A DNA stretch of 64,000 bases from Psychrobacter immobilis. GTDB lineage: Bacteria; Pseudomonadota; Gammaproteobacteria; Pseudomonadales; Moraxellaceae. The notes beneath the pieces were generated by a model that ran no database searches, was not told the origin of the DNA, and saw only the letters and a list, made by a program, of their open reading frames with translations. Below, piece after piece: positions 35,447 to 46,295 of the stretch. Numbering within the stretch: position 1 is the first letter of the stretch; the number at the start of each line of letters is the position of its first letter. The translations under genes and the position numbers were made by a program. The DNA is taken from positions 1-64,000 of the forward strand of contig CAJHAA010000002.1 in the NCBI GenBank assembly GCA_904846265.1. The letters are read 5' to 3'.

Positions 35447-36265
35447 CTACAACACCTCAAACCCAAACTTACCCAACGCCTCACGCAGCATGGCAATGTT
35501 ATAATAAGCGTGCGCATTAACGGTATTTTGAAAGAAAATATATAAAGTATCAAAATGCTGACGCTGATTGGCAATCGCTTGCGCCCAATCCTGCATTTCC
35601 ACCTCGCTATAACGATAATCATGACGATCAGCCGCACTCATTGCATCCCACCAGTTGAGATTATTACCATGCATCCGTAGGTAACCAGTACGCTGAGTAA
35701 ATATCAGCCGTGACGGTGGCAGACCGCTAACTTTTGGATAATCGACGCTACACCAAATCAGACCTTGCTGGGTAAAGCTATCGACCACTTGCGGTGTATG
35801 CCAACCGTTATGACGGAACTCGACGGCTAATGGATAATCCTTAAACCAACTCACGAGGTTAGCCAGATATAAGCGGTGCTCACGGGTACGATCAAAGCCA
35901 TGTGGGAACTGTAATAATAGTGGCGCTAGAGCATTGGCTTCGATAAGCGGGGATAGGGCATTTAAAAACGCTTGCGCATGTTCAGCAGTGCCCTTACGCG
36001 CATGAGTAAAGTCTTGATGTAGCTTGACAGCAAATTTCAATTGGCTATTCGCTTCGGCATAGGCTTTATTGACCATACCTGTAAAGGCTTTCTGTCCGAT
36101 AGGCGCGTAAAAGGTACTGTTAATCTCGACCGCGCCGTATTGTTTGGCGTACTCACGTAAGAAGTCCGTTTTCTTTGTGCCAGTTGGATACAGCGTACCG
36201 AGCAAATCGGTATCGCTATAACCGCCAGTGCCAAGGTAAATACGCAGGGTAGGGTTACTGTCCAT
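35447..36265 (-). CDS. DUF72 domain protein
   Basis: This protein of about 272 residues belongs to DUF72 (YecE-like), a TIM-barrel-like family of unknown function. It opens with IYLGTGGYSDTDLLGTLYPT, then shows YGAVEINSTFYAPIGQKAF, LPLLLQFPHG-like APLLLQFPHGFDRT, YPLAVEFRHNGWHT and FTQRTGYLRMHGNN. The conserved phenylalanine, arginine and histidine clusters are in place, so it looks intact. ATG 36265 is preferred over the GTG three codons upstream. It lies downstream of ispA on the same strand with a gap of about 40 bases, so the two may share a transcript. Confidence 0.9.
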   Translation of the reverse strand: MDSNPTLRIYLGTGGYSDTDLLGTLYPTGTKKTDFLREYAKQYGAVEINSTFYAPIGQKAFTGMVNKAYAEANSQLKFAVKLHQDFTHARKGTAEHAQAFLNALSPLIEANALAPLLLQFPHGFDRTREHRLYLANLVSWFKDYPLAVEFRHNGWHTPQVVDSFTQQGLIWCSVDYPKVSGLPPSRLIFTQRTGYLRMHGNNLNWWDAMSAADRHDYRYSEVEMQDWAQAIANQRQHFDTLYIFFQNTVNAHAYYNIAMLREALGKFGFEVL

Positions 36266-36306
36266 GTTGACCACTCATTACCGTTCTTTGATGATTAAAT
36301 TTTTGG

Positions 36307-37410
36307 CTATTTTTTACGTGCCCATAGCCATTCTATTAATGCCAGTAAAGCATCATTGTTTGCGTCATTGCCAAGCTCGCTACTGCTTGATTCATGACGA
36401 CTCAGTTCACGAATGATGGCTGTGCGTCCATCATTAAATAGCGATTGCGCATAGCTGGTCGCGTCTTCGACACCCATCAATTTCACATAGGTAGATTTAT
36501 CTAGTTTCTCATCGCTGCCTGCAGGTTTGCCAAGGGTATCAGTAGAGGTCGTGACGTCTAAAATATCGTCCTGAACCTGAAAGGCGAGACCAATGTGCTG
36601 AGCGCACTCTTGCAGTGCCATACGCTGCGGAGCGGTCGCACCAGCACAGATGCCGCCCATAAGCATAGCGGCTTCAATCAATGCGCCTGTTTTATCACGG
36701 TGGATAGCTTCTAGATCGCCTTGTGAAATACTAGCACTAGCCTCAGCATTCAGGTCAAGCATTTGACCAGAAACCATACGCCGTGCACGTGGTGCAAATA
36801 TTGCGATAAGCTGGCTGACGATGGCTGAATCAAAGGGCGCAAAAGTGGGCAGCTCTGCGGTCAATACTTCAAAGGCGAGCGTCTGTAGCACGTCGCCAGC
36901 GAGTAGGGCGGTTGATTCTTCAAAGACGATATGCGCCGTTGGCTGACCACGGCGCAGCTCATCATCGTCCATACAGGGCAGATCATCATGCACCAACGAA
37001 TAAGTATGCAGCAGCTCTACCGCCAATGCCGCACGGCGCGCCATATCATAATCGGAGTCGTTTTCTAATAGAGCTTCCAAACCATCAGCGTTAGCCATGC
37101 TGTTTTTATTGTCAGTGCTTTTATCTGTATTATCATTATCATTAGCATTGCTTTGATTGACACTATCAAAGGCACTGGCAACCAATAGTGGACGCACCAA
37201 TTTACCTTGACCGGTCATCACATAACGACAGGCATCAAGCAGCGGGCTTGGCAGCTCAGCATAAGCAAACAGCACGTCGATATCTTGTGCAAGTTGCGCG
37301 CGCACGGCGCTATGAAATTGCTCGGTGTTGTTATTAAAACTAGTAAAAGATACAAGTCTTGAAGGCATAAGGCTTTCAGGTATAAAGCTTGGCGTAGAAG
37401 AAACAGTCAT
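36307..37410 (-). CDS. ispA: Polyprenyl synthetase, probable farnesyl diphosphate synthase
   Basis: This 367-residue trans-prenyltransferase condenses isopentenyl with dimethylallyl or geranyl diphosphate to give farnesyl diphosphate. The first aspartate-rich motif is HDDLPCMDDDELRRGQPTAH (Asp142 to Asp150), and the second is FQVQDDILDVT (Asp281, Asp282, Asp285). GQGKLVRPLLV is the substrate-binding lysine/arginine segment. Residues from about 85 to 122 form an Asn/Asp-rich insertion (NQSNANDNDNTDKSTDNKN) between core helices, absent from enteric IspA. The CMD between the aspartates fits short-chain synthases, so farnesyl product is likely but not certain. Confidence 0.9.
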   Translation of the reverse strand: MTVSSTPSFIPESLMPSRLVSFTSFNNNTEQFHSAVRAQLAQDIDVLFAYAELPSPLLDACRYVMTGQGKLVRPLLVASAFDSVNQSNANDNDNTDKSTDNKNSMANADGLEALLENDSDYDMARRAALAVELLHTYSLVHDDLPCMDDDELRRGQPTAHIVFEESTALLAGDVLQTLAFEVLTAELPTFAPFDSAIVSQLIAIFAPRARRMVSGQMLDLNAEASASISQGDLEAIHRDKTGALIEAAMLMGGICAGATAPQRMALQECAQHIGLAFQVQDDILDVTTSTDTLGKPAGSDEKLDKSTYVKLMGVEDATSYAQSLFNDGRTAIIRELSRHESSSSELGNDANNDALLALIEWLWARKK

Positions 37411-38183
37411 AACCCAACCATTTATCAGGTGAATAATAAAAATATCGCTAGTGTAGCATGATAGATTATATAGCTTATGGGCTGAGCATCATCAATGCCA
37501 TATTTTTGGCAGCTTACTGTTAAAAATTCGATTAAGCACACCGAAATAATGCAACAAGCCCTCGTTACGTATTGGTGATTTAACTTAGTCAGTGGATATG
37601 TTTTGATAAAGAATCAAGTTAAGCGTGTGATGTCATGTGACGATAAGCATCTGTCATTATAATCTTTAAAAGACGAATTTTTAGTATACAATTTCAGTAT
37701 ACAAACCGTCACTTAAAGCACATTACTAGTCAGGTAAAGGGCTGCTGCTGATTTAAGAGTGACTTGTGAGTATGGTATTAGCTTGTGACAGTTAGGGGCA
37801 TAATCCCCTACACTAATTGCCATAAAAATGATCTGATGATTCAGGGCTAGAGGTTTGCGTGCTTATTTCAGCGAAAAATTTGCTCAAATCTCAGTCCATA
37901 TTTTTAATGTTAGTATGTTCAATATCAGTACTGGTCACAATATATATAAATGAAGCGCCGTATTCACTTGTGCTAACGCGGTAACATTAAGCATAAAAAA
38001 TGAATATATAACCATGAGCGCTGGATAATAAAGACATCTTCACTGCTTACTCTATACTGACTTTATAACACAGTATATTGGCAGTGTTATTACTCGTTTT
38101 TCTAACAATAACTGGCTATGACCTTTAATTTTAAAACTTTTAATTTTAAAACGTAGCTTTCGTTATATAGCAAGGAGTTCCAA
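37411..38183. other. 773-base divergent region between ispA and fadB
   Basis: No gene or RNA was recognised. It must hold the fadB promoter and any fatty-acid regulator site, but I could not identify a convincing palindrome of that kind. Direct words AGTATACAATTT and CAGTATACAAAC at about 37682-37706 may be a short repeat. Confidence 0.5.
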
Positions 38184-40343
38184 ATGGTATACCAAGGAAA
38201 TCGCATCACGGTGACAATGCTAGAGGATGGCATCGCCAACATGCAGTACAACGCCGAAAATGAGAGCGTGAACAAGTTTGATGCTGAGACCAATAAGCAA
38301 TTTGGTGAAGCGGTTACTGCCTTAGAAAAAGCTGACGACGTCAAAGGTTTAATCGTGACCTCAGGCAAAGGCGTCTTTATCGCTGGTGCTGATATCACAG
38401 AATTCGTTGGCTCTTTTAAAAAGCCAGAAAGCGAGATTAAAGATTGGGTCGTAGGTATCAATGACGCCTTTAACCGCTTTGAAGACCTGCCTTTCCCGAA
38501 AGTAGCGGCCATCAATGGCGCGGCGCTTGGCGGTGGTTGTGAGATGACTTTGGTTTGTGAATATCGCGTCATGAGCGACAAAGCCATCATCGGTCTACCA
38601 GAAACCCAACTGGGTATCTTCCCAGGTTTTGGTGGTACGGTTCGTAGTACGCGTGTGATTGGTATCGATAATGCGCTTGAGCTGATTGCGACTGGTACAC
38701 CAAAGAAACCACTTGATGCCCTAAAACTGGGCTTGGTTGATGCGACCGTTGCTGCTGATGACTTGCAAGATGCTGCCATTGATTTGGTCAAAAAATGTAT
38801 CTCAGGTGAGCTTGATTGGAAAGCGAAGCGTGAAGAGAAACTCGTTCCTGTTAAGCTAAATCAGCTTGAGCAAGCGATGGCATTTAACAGCGCAAAAGGT
38901 ATGATCTTTGCTAAAGCCAATCCTAAACAATATCCTGCACCAGCACTTGCTATCGCTGCGATGGAAAAACACGTTAACTTACCACGTGATAAAGCGATTG
39001 AAGTAGAAGCGGCTGGTTTTGCAAAAGCGGCGAAAACCCCACAAGCAGAAAGCTTGGTTGGTTTATTCTTAAGCGATCAGTTGGTTAAAAAATTAGCCAA
39101 GCAGCACAGCAAAAAAGCGCATGAAATCAATGAAGCCGCTGTACTAGGCGCTGGTATCATGGGCGGCGGTATCGCTTATCAAGCAGCCAGCAAAGGCTTG
39201 CCAATCATCATGAAAGATATCAAGTCTGAGCAATTAGATCTTGGTATGGGCGAAGCCAGCAAATTACTGGGCAAAATGGTCGATCGCGGCAAAATGACCC
39301 CAGCAAAAATGGGTGAAACCTTAAGCCGTATCCGTCCTACTTTGAATTACGGCGATTTTGCTGAAACTGATATCGTCATCGAAGCAGTGGTAGAAAATCC
39401 AAACGTGAAGCGTGCGGTTCTTAAAGAAGTTGAAGGCTTAGTAAAAGACGATTGTATCCTAGCGTCAAACACCTCGACCATCTCTATTACTTTCTTGGCT
39501 GAAGCACTTGAGCGTCCAGAAAACTTCGTCGGCATGCATTTCTTTAACCCAGTACACCGTATGCCATTGGTTGAAGTTATCCGCGGTGAGAAATCCTCTG
39601 AAGAAGCGATTGCGACTACCGTTGCGCTAGCGTCTAAAATGGGCAAAGTACCTGTTGTGGTTAATGACTGCCCAGGTTTCTTAGTCAACCGTGTCTTGTT
39701 CCCATACTTTGGTGCATTTGATTTGCTCCTCAAGCAAGGTGCAGATTTTGCTCATGTCGATAAAGTCATGGAAAAATTCGGCTGGCCGATGGGTCCTGCT
39801 TATCTAATCGACGTTGTTGGTTTGGATACGGGCGTACATGGCGCTGAAGTCATGGCAGAAGGTTTCCCTGACCGCATGAAGCCTGATTATAAAGGCGCGA
39901 TTGAGCTTTTATATGAAAACAAACGCTTAGGTCAGAAAAACGGCGTTGGTTTCTACAAGTATGAAATGGACAAACGTGGCAAGCCAAAGAAAGTTGCTGA
40001 TGAAGCCACTTATGAGCTGTTAAAAACCACGACTGATAGCGACAAGCAAACCTTTGATGATCAAGCAATTATCGACCGCACTATGCTAGCGTTCTGTAAT
40101 GAAACTGTACGCTGCCTAGAAGACAATATCGTCAGCACGCCATCAGAAGCAGATATGGCGATGATTATGGGTGTTGGTTTCCCGCCATTCCGCGGTGGTC
40201 CTTGCCGTTATATCGACCAAATGGGTCTAGATAACTACTTGGCACTGTGTGAAAAATACGCATACCTTGGCAAAGCTTATGAAGCGCCGCAAAAAATTCG
40301 CGACATGGCAGCAGCGGGCGAGACCTTTTACGCAACTGCGTAA
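38184..40343 (+). CDS. fadB: Fatty acid oxidation complex alpha subunit
   Basis: FadB is the multifunctional beta-oxidation protein with enoyl-CoA hydratase and 3-hydroxyacyl-CoA dehydrogenase activities. The crotonase half includes [20 protein letters not shown], then [20 protein letters not shown] and [18 protein letters not shown]. The NAD-binding segment of the second half is [21 protein letters not shown] split at about residue 320, followed by [16 protein letters not shown] and [17 protein letters not shown]. Length of 719 is normal. AAGGAG precedes the ATG. fadA follows on the same strand, but with an unusually long 258-base gap that holds a family-2 repeat. Confidence 0.97.
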   Translation: MVYQGNRITVTMLEDGIANMQYNAENESVNKFDAETNKQFGEAVTALEKADDVKGLIVTSGKGVFIAGADITEFVGSFKKPESEIKDWVVGINDAFNRFEDLPFPKVAAINGAALGGGCEMTLVCEYRVMSDKAIIGLPETQLGIFPGFGGTVRSTRVIGIDNALELIATGTPKKPLDALKLGLVDATVAADDLQDAAIDLVKKCISGELDWKAKREEKLVPVKLNQLEQAMAFNSAKGMIFAKANPKQYPAPALAIAAMEKHVNLPRDKAIEVEAAGFAKAAKTPQAESLVGLFLSDQLVKKLAKQHSKKAHEINEAAVLGAGIMGGGIAYQAASKGLPIIMKDIKSEQLDLGMGEASKLLGKMVDRGKMTPAKMGETLSRIRPTLNYGDFAETDIVIEAVVENPNVKRAVLKEVEGLVKDDCILASNTSTISITFLAEALERPENFVGMHFFNPVHRMPLVEVIRGEKSSEEAIATTVALASKMGKVPVVVNDCPGFLVNRVLFPYFGAFDLLLKQGADFAHVDKVMEKFGWPMGPAYLIDVVGLDTGVHGAEVMAEGFPDRMKPDYKGAIELLYENKRLGQKNGVGFYKYEMDKRGKPKKVADEATYELLKTTTDSDKQTFDDQAIIDRTMLAFCNETVRCLEDNIVSTPSEADMAMIMGVGFPPFRGGPCRYIDQMGLDNYLALCEKYAYLGKAYEAPQKIRDMAAAGETFYATA

Positions 40344-40464
40344 TAGGCAGTCATTACTAGGATGAAGTGCCGTACGTGTGCTGTTTGAGGGTGAGAGCTA
40401 TTAATCTATTTATATTTAATGGCACTATTTTTTAATAACAAATCTTTAATAGCACACGTACGAT

Positions 40465-41774
<1,310 letters not shown>

Positions 41775-41857
41775 TTTTTATCTAATCTCCAAATAGCAGT
41801 AAATATTAATAAAGCTGATATTTGTCGATTAAATTTGTACTAATGTCTTGTAAAATG

Positions 41858-41892
41858 AGCGTCTCTCACTTAATGTTGGAGGCGCTTTTTTT
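41858..41892 (+). terminator. Terminator of fadA
   Basis: A 9-bp stem with two G-U pairs (41858-41866 with 41878-41886) and an 11-base loop is followed by a T run. Confidence 0.78.
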
Positions 41893-41926
41893 GGTTTAAG
41901 TCATAGTAATGAAAGGTAGAGTATAA

Positions 41927-42856
41927 ATGGCACATCATAAATCGTCAGATAAGAGGCGCTTAGATTTAGAGGTGTTTAAGTTAAAAATGCGCTATATCTT
42001 TCTTCCTTTTTTAGGTTTTAGTATTGGCGCCATTTTATTCTACAACATCATAAGATGGATGTTGGACATCTGTCTAGGGATATGGCCTCTAAAAGATACG
42101 GTCTGGAACTTAATTATCCCAATAATTATCAGTGTTATTTTAGTGCTTGTCATAATGCGATCAAGGATTAGACTGCTACGATTTGAATTATTTGATGATA
42201 ATAGCGCTAATGTATTTTACTTGGTGATGATACTTGCTTTATTTCCGCCTATATCAATCAGTCAAGCTTACTTATATGAAGCAGCATATGACATTATTGA
42301 TATAAGTAATATAAGTGATATTAAATTATATCCAAAACAAAAATACTTCCAATTTGATAATAAAGGTATTGAGAAACAAGGGGTTGTTTCTTACTTCAAT
42401 ACTAGGGAGATGGGGAAATCTAGACAAGAGTTAAAAATATACTTATATTTTGCCACTCCTTTTTATGGAGATAAAGATATCTGGTGGGGACAGGCTTTTA
42501 CTAAGGTTATTGATAATGATCTTGAAGAAAAAGAGAAAGTTCAACAAATAGAAAATTTTAAAAGGATTTCTAGACAACAATATGCAAATGAAGAGATATC
42601 TACTGCTGATTATTTTGAAAAATTGCAAAACTCAGATACTAAGTATGGTTATTTAGAAGCGATTAGATTGTCAGGTCAGCAACATATTAATGACCCAATA
42701 ATACTTGTATCTCAGTTGAGCACACTTAACGAAAAAGCAGATAAAGAGTTAGCAAAATTCTTTAGATTTTTTATCATTGGCATGTTTATTTGCTTACTAT
42801 TAGTCTTAAAAGCAACGATTGATAAAAAAGCATTTCAACAGTTTAAGTTACGCTAG
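41927..42856 (+). CDS. Membrane protein paralogous to the N-terminal part of the next gene product
   Basis: This 309-residue protein has three N-terminal helices (about residues 23-45, 60-80 and 97-118), a soluble domain of about 150 residues, and a fourth helix near the end (FFRFFIIGMFICLLLVLKA). Over this whole length it aligns by eye with residues 40-325 of the neighbour at 42874. Shared blocks include KL(K/-)..FLP(F/Y)LG, the RW.LDI.L and PLK segment, YPKQKYF, an ATPF element and a final GM..CLLLVL helix. I recognise no named family. The gene is AT-rich compared with fadA and is followed after 17 bases by its paralog, so it is a tandem duplication within an operon. Confidence 0.75.
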   Translation: MAHHKSSDKRRLDLEVFKLKMRYIFLPFLGFSIGAILFYNIIRWMLDICLGIWPLKDTVWNLIIPIIISVILVLVIMRSRIRLLRFELFDDNSANVFYLVMILALFPPISISQAYLYEAAYDIIDISNISDIKLYPKQKYFQFDNKGIEKQGVVSYFNTREMGKSRQELKIYLYFATPFYGDKDIWWGQAFTKVIDNDLEEKEKVQQIENFKRISRQQYANEEISTADYFEKLQNSDTKYGYLEAIRLSGQQHINDPIILVSQLSTLNEKADKELAKFFRFFIIGMFICLLLVLKATIDKKAFQQFKLR

Positions 42857-42873
42857 ATTTGTGGTGATAGGGC

Positions 42874-44592
42874 ATGGATAATAATAAGCAAAGCCAGTAT
42901 AGGTATAAGAATAAAAATAGAAGCAGAAACAAAAAAAGAGTAAGCAAAAGTGCTAAACAGAAGCGAATACAAAGCCTAAGCGCTAAAGAATCGATCATAA
43001 TAAAACTAAAGCAAATATTCTTGCCATATTTAGGTCTTAGTATCCTGACCATTCTGCTTTTTGGGGCTTTACGTTGGTTGCTAGATATTTATCTAGATAT
43101 TCTACCTTTAAAGGAAGGCTATTGGGATTTTGGTATTCCTTTTCTGTTATCTGTTTTAGTCGTTAGTATTTGGATGTGGCCGAGGTATGAGCTTTTAACC
43201 TTAAAATGGGTTAAGCGCAGTAGTTCAGGCTACTTTTTTATAACGATGGTTCTAGCATTAGTGATACCGCTCGTTCTCAGCCAAAACTATTTATCCAAAG
43301 CGGCTTACGAGGTCATTGAAGTAAATAGCTTGAATGATATTCGTCATTATCCAAAGCAAAAGTATTTCAGAGTAAATGATTTTGAGCCACTCAAATTAGA
43401 GAGCGTTTCTTATATAGAAACACAAGTAGTCAGTGGACGATATTTTGACTCAACATTGCATATTGATTATTACATTGCGACGCCATTTATAGCCGCTGAT
43501 AATATTTGGCTAGGTTCTAGCTACCACACGAAATACGATAATCGCGCAGACCAAAGTATTAAAGACAGTCAATACTCAGCGTTTATTAACGACTCGCACC
43601 ATAAGTACGCAGCCAACGACCTCTCTACTATCAGCTACTTTAAGAAACTTAAATCATCAAATAGCAGAAATGCTTACTTACACACGATTTCTACGGCTAA
43701 TAGGCAATCTAATTTGCCACCCTTGATATTGAAGCCAGAAACAGGATTACTTGCTGATAGCTTAGATCGTGATTTTGTTTGGGGATTTGGTTCGTTTTTT
43801 ATTGGTATGGTGCTGTGCTTGTTGCTCGTTCTCGCAGCAGAGTTTGATAGTCAAGAAAAGAAAAGTACGCAAAAACATATACAAAAGCGAAAACATATAC
43901 AAAAACAAAAGCCCGTAAAAAAACGAGCACCAGTAAGTGATGTATCAAAGAGCCTAGTAGTTTGGTTTAAAAATAATAAAGAACGACCTGCAACGTTGGT
44001 GTTAATACTGACCTGTATAGGTACATTTATACTAACCGTATTCATGGGTATGGATATCATTGACCCTTTATCTAGACAGGTAAATAGTGTAGGTGGGTTG
44101 ACGATGGACGCGCTGCAAGCTGGTCAATATTGGCGGGTGGTCACAGCACTTTTTGTACATGCAGGAATTATGCATTTAGTAATGAGTCTGGGGATGCTGT
44201 TTGCTACAGGTTATATTTTGGAAAAAGTATTGGGTCCTATACGTTTTGCGATTGCGTTTTTTATATGTGGTATTTTCGCTAATGTTTTAGGGGTACTATA
44301 TTTTGATATGGATATGGCAGGTGTTTGGGGTGCTACATTTGGCTTGTTTGGTATCGCGATACCGTTGGTGGCCTTTAAGGTTTTTAATAAAAAATATCGA
44401 GAGCTATTCGGCGGTACTATCGCTGCGATATTAATCATTACTTTAACCAGCATGTTCTTTGCATTTATAAACACGCTCATTTATATGGTGTATTATCTTT
44501 TAACCTTATGTTTTGGCGTTGCTTTCGGTGTGGGCATGGTCATGACTCAAAAACAGTCTTTATTACGTAATGCTAGGCGTCATAATATATAG
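42874..44592 (+). CDS. Membrane protein with C-terminal rhomboid domain lacking catalytic residues
   Basis: This 572-residue protein begins with a very basic tail (NKNRSRNKKRVSKSAKQKR). Residues 40-325 are paralogous to the upstream gene product: three helices, a soluble domain, one helix. A basic linker with repeated HIQK units (about 328-352) follows, then a rhomboid-like domain at 373-560. Rhomboid features kept are YWRVVTALFVHAGIMHL and GYILEKVLGPIRF. However, the GxSG motif reads GVWG, with Trp485 in place of the nucleophile. The TM2 asparagine position is Ser438, and the last-helix histidine position is Leu545 (LTLCFGVAFG). It is therefore predicted to be a pseudoprotease, as in iRhoms. 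Base composition is AT-rich, and the function is unknown. Confidence 0.8.
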   Translation: MDNNKQSQYRYKNKNRSRNKKRVSKSAKQKRIQSLSAKESIIIKLKQIFLPYLGLSILTILLFGALRWLLDIYLDILPLKEGYWDFGIPFLLSVLVVSIWMWPRYELLTLKWVKRSSSGYFFITMVLALVIPLVLSQNYLSKAAYEVIEVNSLNDIRHYPKQKYFRVNDFEPLKLESVSYIETQVVSGRYFDSTLHIDYYIATPFIAADNIWLGSSYHTKYDNRADQSIKDSQYSAFINDSHHKYAANDLSTISYFKKLKSSNSRNAYLHTISTANRQSNLPPLILKPETGLLADSLDRDFVWGFGSFFIGMVLCLLLVLAAEFDSQEKKSTQKHIQKRKHIQKQKPVKKRAPVSDVSKSLVVWFKNNKERPATLVLILTCIGTFILTVFMGMDIIDPLSRQVNSVGGLTMDALQAGQYWRVVTALFVHAGIMHLVMSLGMLFATGYILEKVLGPIRFAIAFFICGIFANVLGVLYFDMDMAGVWGATFGLFGIAIPLVAFKVFNKKYRELFGGTIAAILIITLTSMFFAFINTLIYMVYYLLTLCFGVAFGVGMVMTQKQSLLRNARRHNI

Positions 44593-44794
44593 TTATTGGC
44601 TATTCATAATCAAAAACCTACGCTAAGCAGTATGAATCAAACGTGATGAATTGTTATTAATCATTATTAGAGACTATCTCCATTGACGCCCTCAGCAAAC
44701 TATGACTAAATAAGAGTAAGGCTAATAAAGACAATATCAATGATAAAATTAACATAGCCTTTAACAATAAAGTCAGCCGTACAAGGAGTGTGCC

Positions 44795-45370
44795 ATGTCT
44801 ACTATGATTACCGATCGTACCTATCGAATCGCTCGCGAAAATACCCAAGCGATGATAATCGATGTTCAAGAACGCTTAACACCGCATATTTATGACCATG
44901 AAAACATCGTCAAAAAAACAGTGACGCTTATTAAAGGTCTACAAGCACTGAATATCCCTATTATGCTCAATGAACAGTATAAAAAAGGGCTCGGCGATAC
45001 GCTACCTGAAATACGCGAGGTATTAGAAGGCGATAACGCCAAAAGCTTTGAAAAGGTCACTTTTAGCGCTTGTGATAATGATGATTCGTGGCATTATTTA
45101 GCGCAGCAAAATCGAAGTATTGTTTTGCTATTTGGCGTAGAGACACATGTCTGCGTACTACAAACAGCGCTTGATTTGCTAGATAATGGTATGCAGCCCG
45201 TCATCATTGGTGATGCAGTCGGTTCGCGTTTTCCATATGATAAAAAGCAAGCAATTCGCCGTATTCGCCGTGCTGGGGGCGTGATTACCACGGTTGAAAC
45301 CATTCTGTTTGAGCTTTGCCGTAGTAGTCAAGACCCAGCGTTTAAAACCATCAGTAACTTGATTAAATAG
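44795..45370 (+). CDS. Isochorismatase-family cysteine hydrolase
   Basis: This 191-residue soluble protein has the full triad of the isochorismatase-like cysteine hydrolases. These are Asp23 in AMIIDVQERLTP, Lys87 in KSFEKVTFSAC and nucleophile Cys120 in GVETHVCVLQTALDLL. Members hydrolyse small amides or related compounds such as nicotinamide or N-carbamoyl substrates. The closest remembered relatives are YcaC-like proteins, and the actual substrate is not apparent. A nicotinamidase role would be an alternative, but the metal-site histidines of PncA are not evident. AAGGAG precedes the ATG. The gene is monocistronic with its own terminator. Confidence 0.88.
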   Translation: MSTMITDRTYRIARENTQAMIIDVQERLTPHIYDHENIVKKTVTLIKGLQALNIPIMLNEQYKKGLGDTLPEIREVLEGDNAKSFEKVTFSACDNDDSWHYLAQQNRSIVLLFGVETHVCVLQTALDLLDNGMQPVIIGDAVGSRFPYDKKQAIRRIRRAGGVITTVETILFELCRSSQDPAFKTISNLIK

Positions 45371-45388
45371 TTCTTTTATTCAAGATAT

Positions 45389-45425
45389 AAAAAATAGCGC
45401 TTACTCACATAAGCGCTATTTTTTA
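45389..45425 (+). terminator. Terminator after the cysteine hydrolase gene
   Basis: The stem AATAGCGCTTA with its complement around CTCACA, flanked by A and T runs, lies about 20 bases after the stop. Confidence 0.92.
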
Positions 45426-45550
45426 TAGTGGTGTTCATTAGCTATAGGTTGGCATGCTCTTTTATAGCGCTCATAAAATGTATAATAATTGCTTATGCGT
45501 AAAGGTAAAATGAAGCGCTATATATTCGTAGAAAAATTAAGAGAAAATTT

Positions 45551-46180
45551 ATGCCATCAACCAAACCCCTTTTATTAACCAACCCAACGCTTGCCTCAAA
45601 CATTGATATAGATCATGTCACTCATTTCTTATTAGAGCTTGATGCGCTTAAACGTATCAATCGTCGTAGCTATGTGACGCATACCACACGCAAAGAAAAC
45701 TCTGCCGAACATTCATGGCATTTAGCGATGGCGTGCTGGTCTATCGCTGAACAGTTTGAGCTAGATGTCAATCATGAAAAACTACTCAAGATGGCATTGG
45801 TACATGACTTGGGTGAGATTGACGCAGGCGATACGTTTTTATTCGCAAATAGTCGTAGCGAGGCGCACATTGAAGAACGTGCTGGTATTGCTCGATTGCA
45901 AGCTGAGCGTGGCAATGGCATCATGGATTTAAATGAGATTTGGGAAGAACAGGAGACGGGTAGTAGTAAAGAAACCCAGCTGCTCAGAGTGGTTGATCGT
46001 TTATTGCCGTTTTTACTCAATCTCAATACTGAGGGGGAAACGTGGATTGATGCTAACATCACGCGTTCGCAAGTGACTGCGGCACTTGCTTTTATCAAAG
46101 ACAGCTTTCCTCCCATTCATGATTGGCTATCAAAAAATATCGACTATGCGACCCAGCAAGGATGGTTGGTTGATGCTTAA
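45551..46180 (+). CDS. HD-domain phosphohydrolase (5'-deoxynucleotidase-like)
   Basis: This 209-residue protein shows the HD-domain metal motif His54 in KENSAEHSWHLAMACW, then His85-Asp86 in MALVHDLGEIDAGD. Its arrangement is that of the HDDC2/YfbR group of 5'-deoxynucleotidases, which dephosphorylate deoxynucleoside monophosphates. FANSRSEAHIEERAGIARL and a conserved second-half aspartate segment (LLRVVDRLLPFLLNL) complete the domain. Substrate is inferred only from family resemblance. It stands alone between an upstream terminator and the DUF1287 gene 115 bases downstream. No membrane segment is present. Confidence 0.87.
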   Translation: MPSTKPLLLTNPTLASNIDIDHVTHFLLELDALKRINRRSYVTHTTRKENSAEHSWHLAMACWSIAEQFELDVNHEKLLKMALVHDLGEIDAGDTFLFANSRSEAHIEERAGIARLQAERGNGIMDLNEIWEEQETGSSKETQLLRVVDRLLPFLLNLNTEGETWIDANITRSQVTAALAFIKDSFPPIHDWLSKNIDYATQQGWLVDA

Positions 46181-46295
46181 GTAAAGCCATCATTTTGCCG
46201 TTTATATGTTTGCAAATATTCATCTTTTTCAACTAGTAAAGAATTTATAGTTAGCTCAATGAGCGATTAAGTATATTATGTAGAGAGATTATTAA

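Noticed and set aside
38102-38791. 229-codon minus-strand frame opposite the start of fadB
   Set aside because: It is antisense to the strongly supported fadB crotonase domain, serine- and leucine-rich as expected of a shadow, with no recognisable domain.
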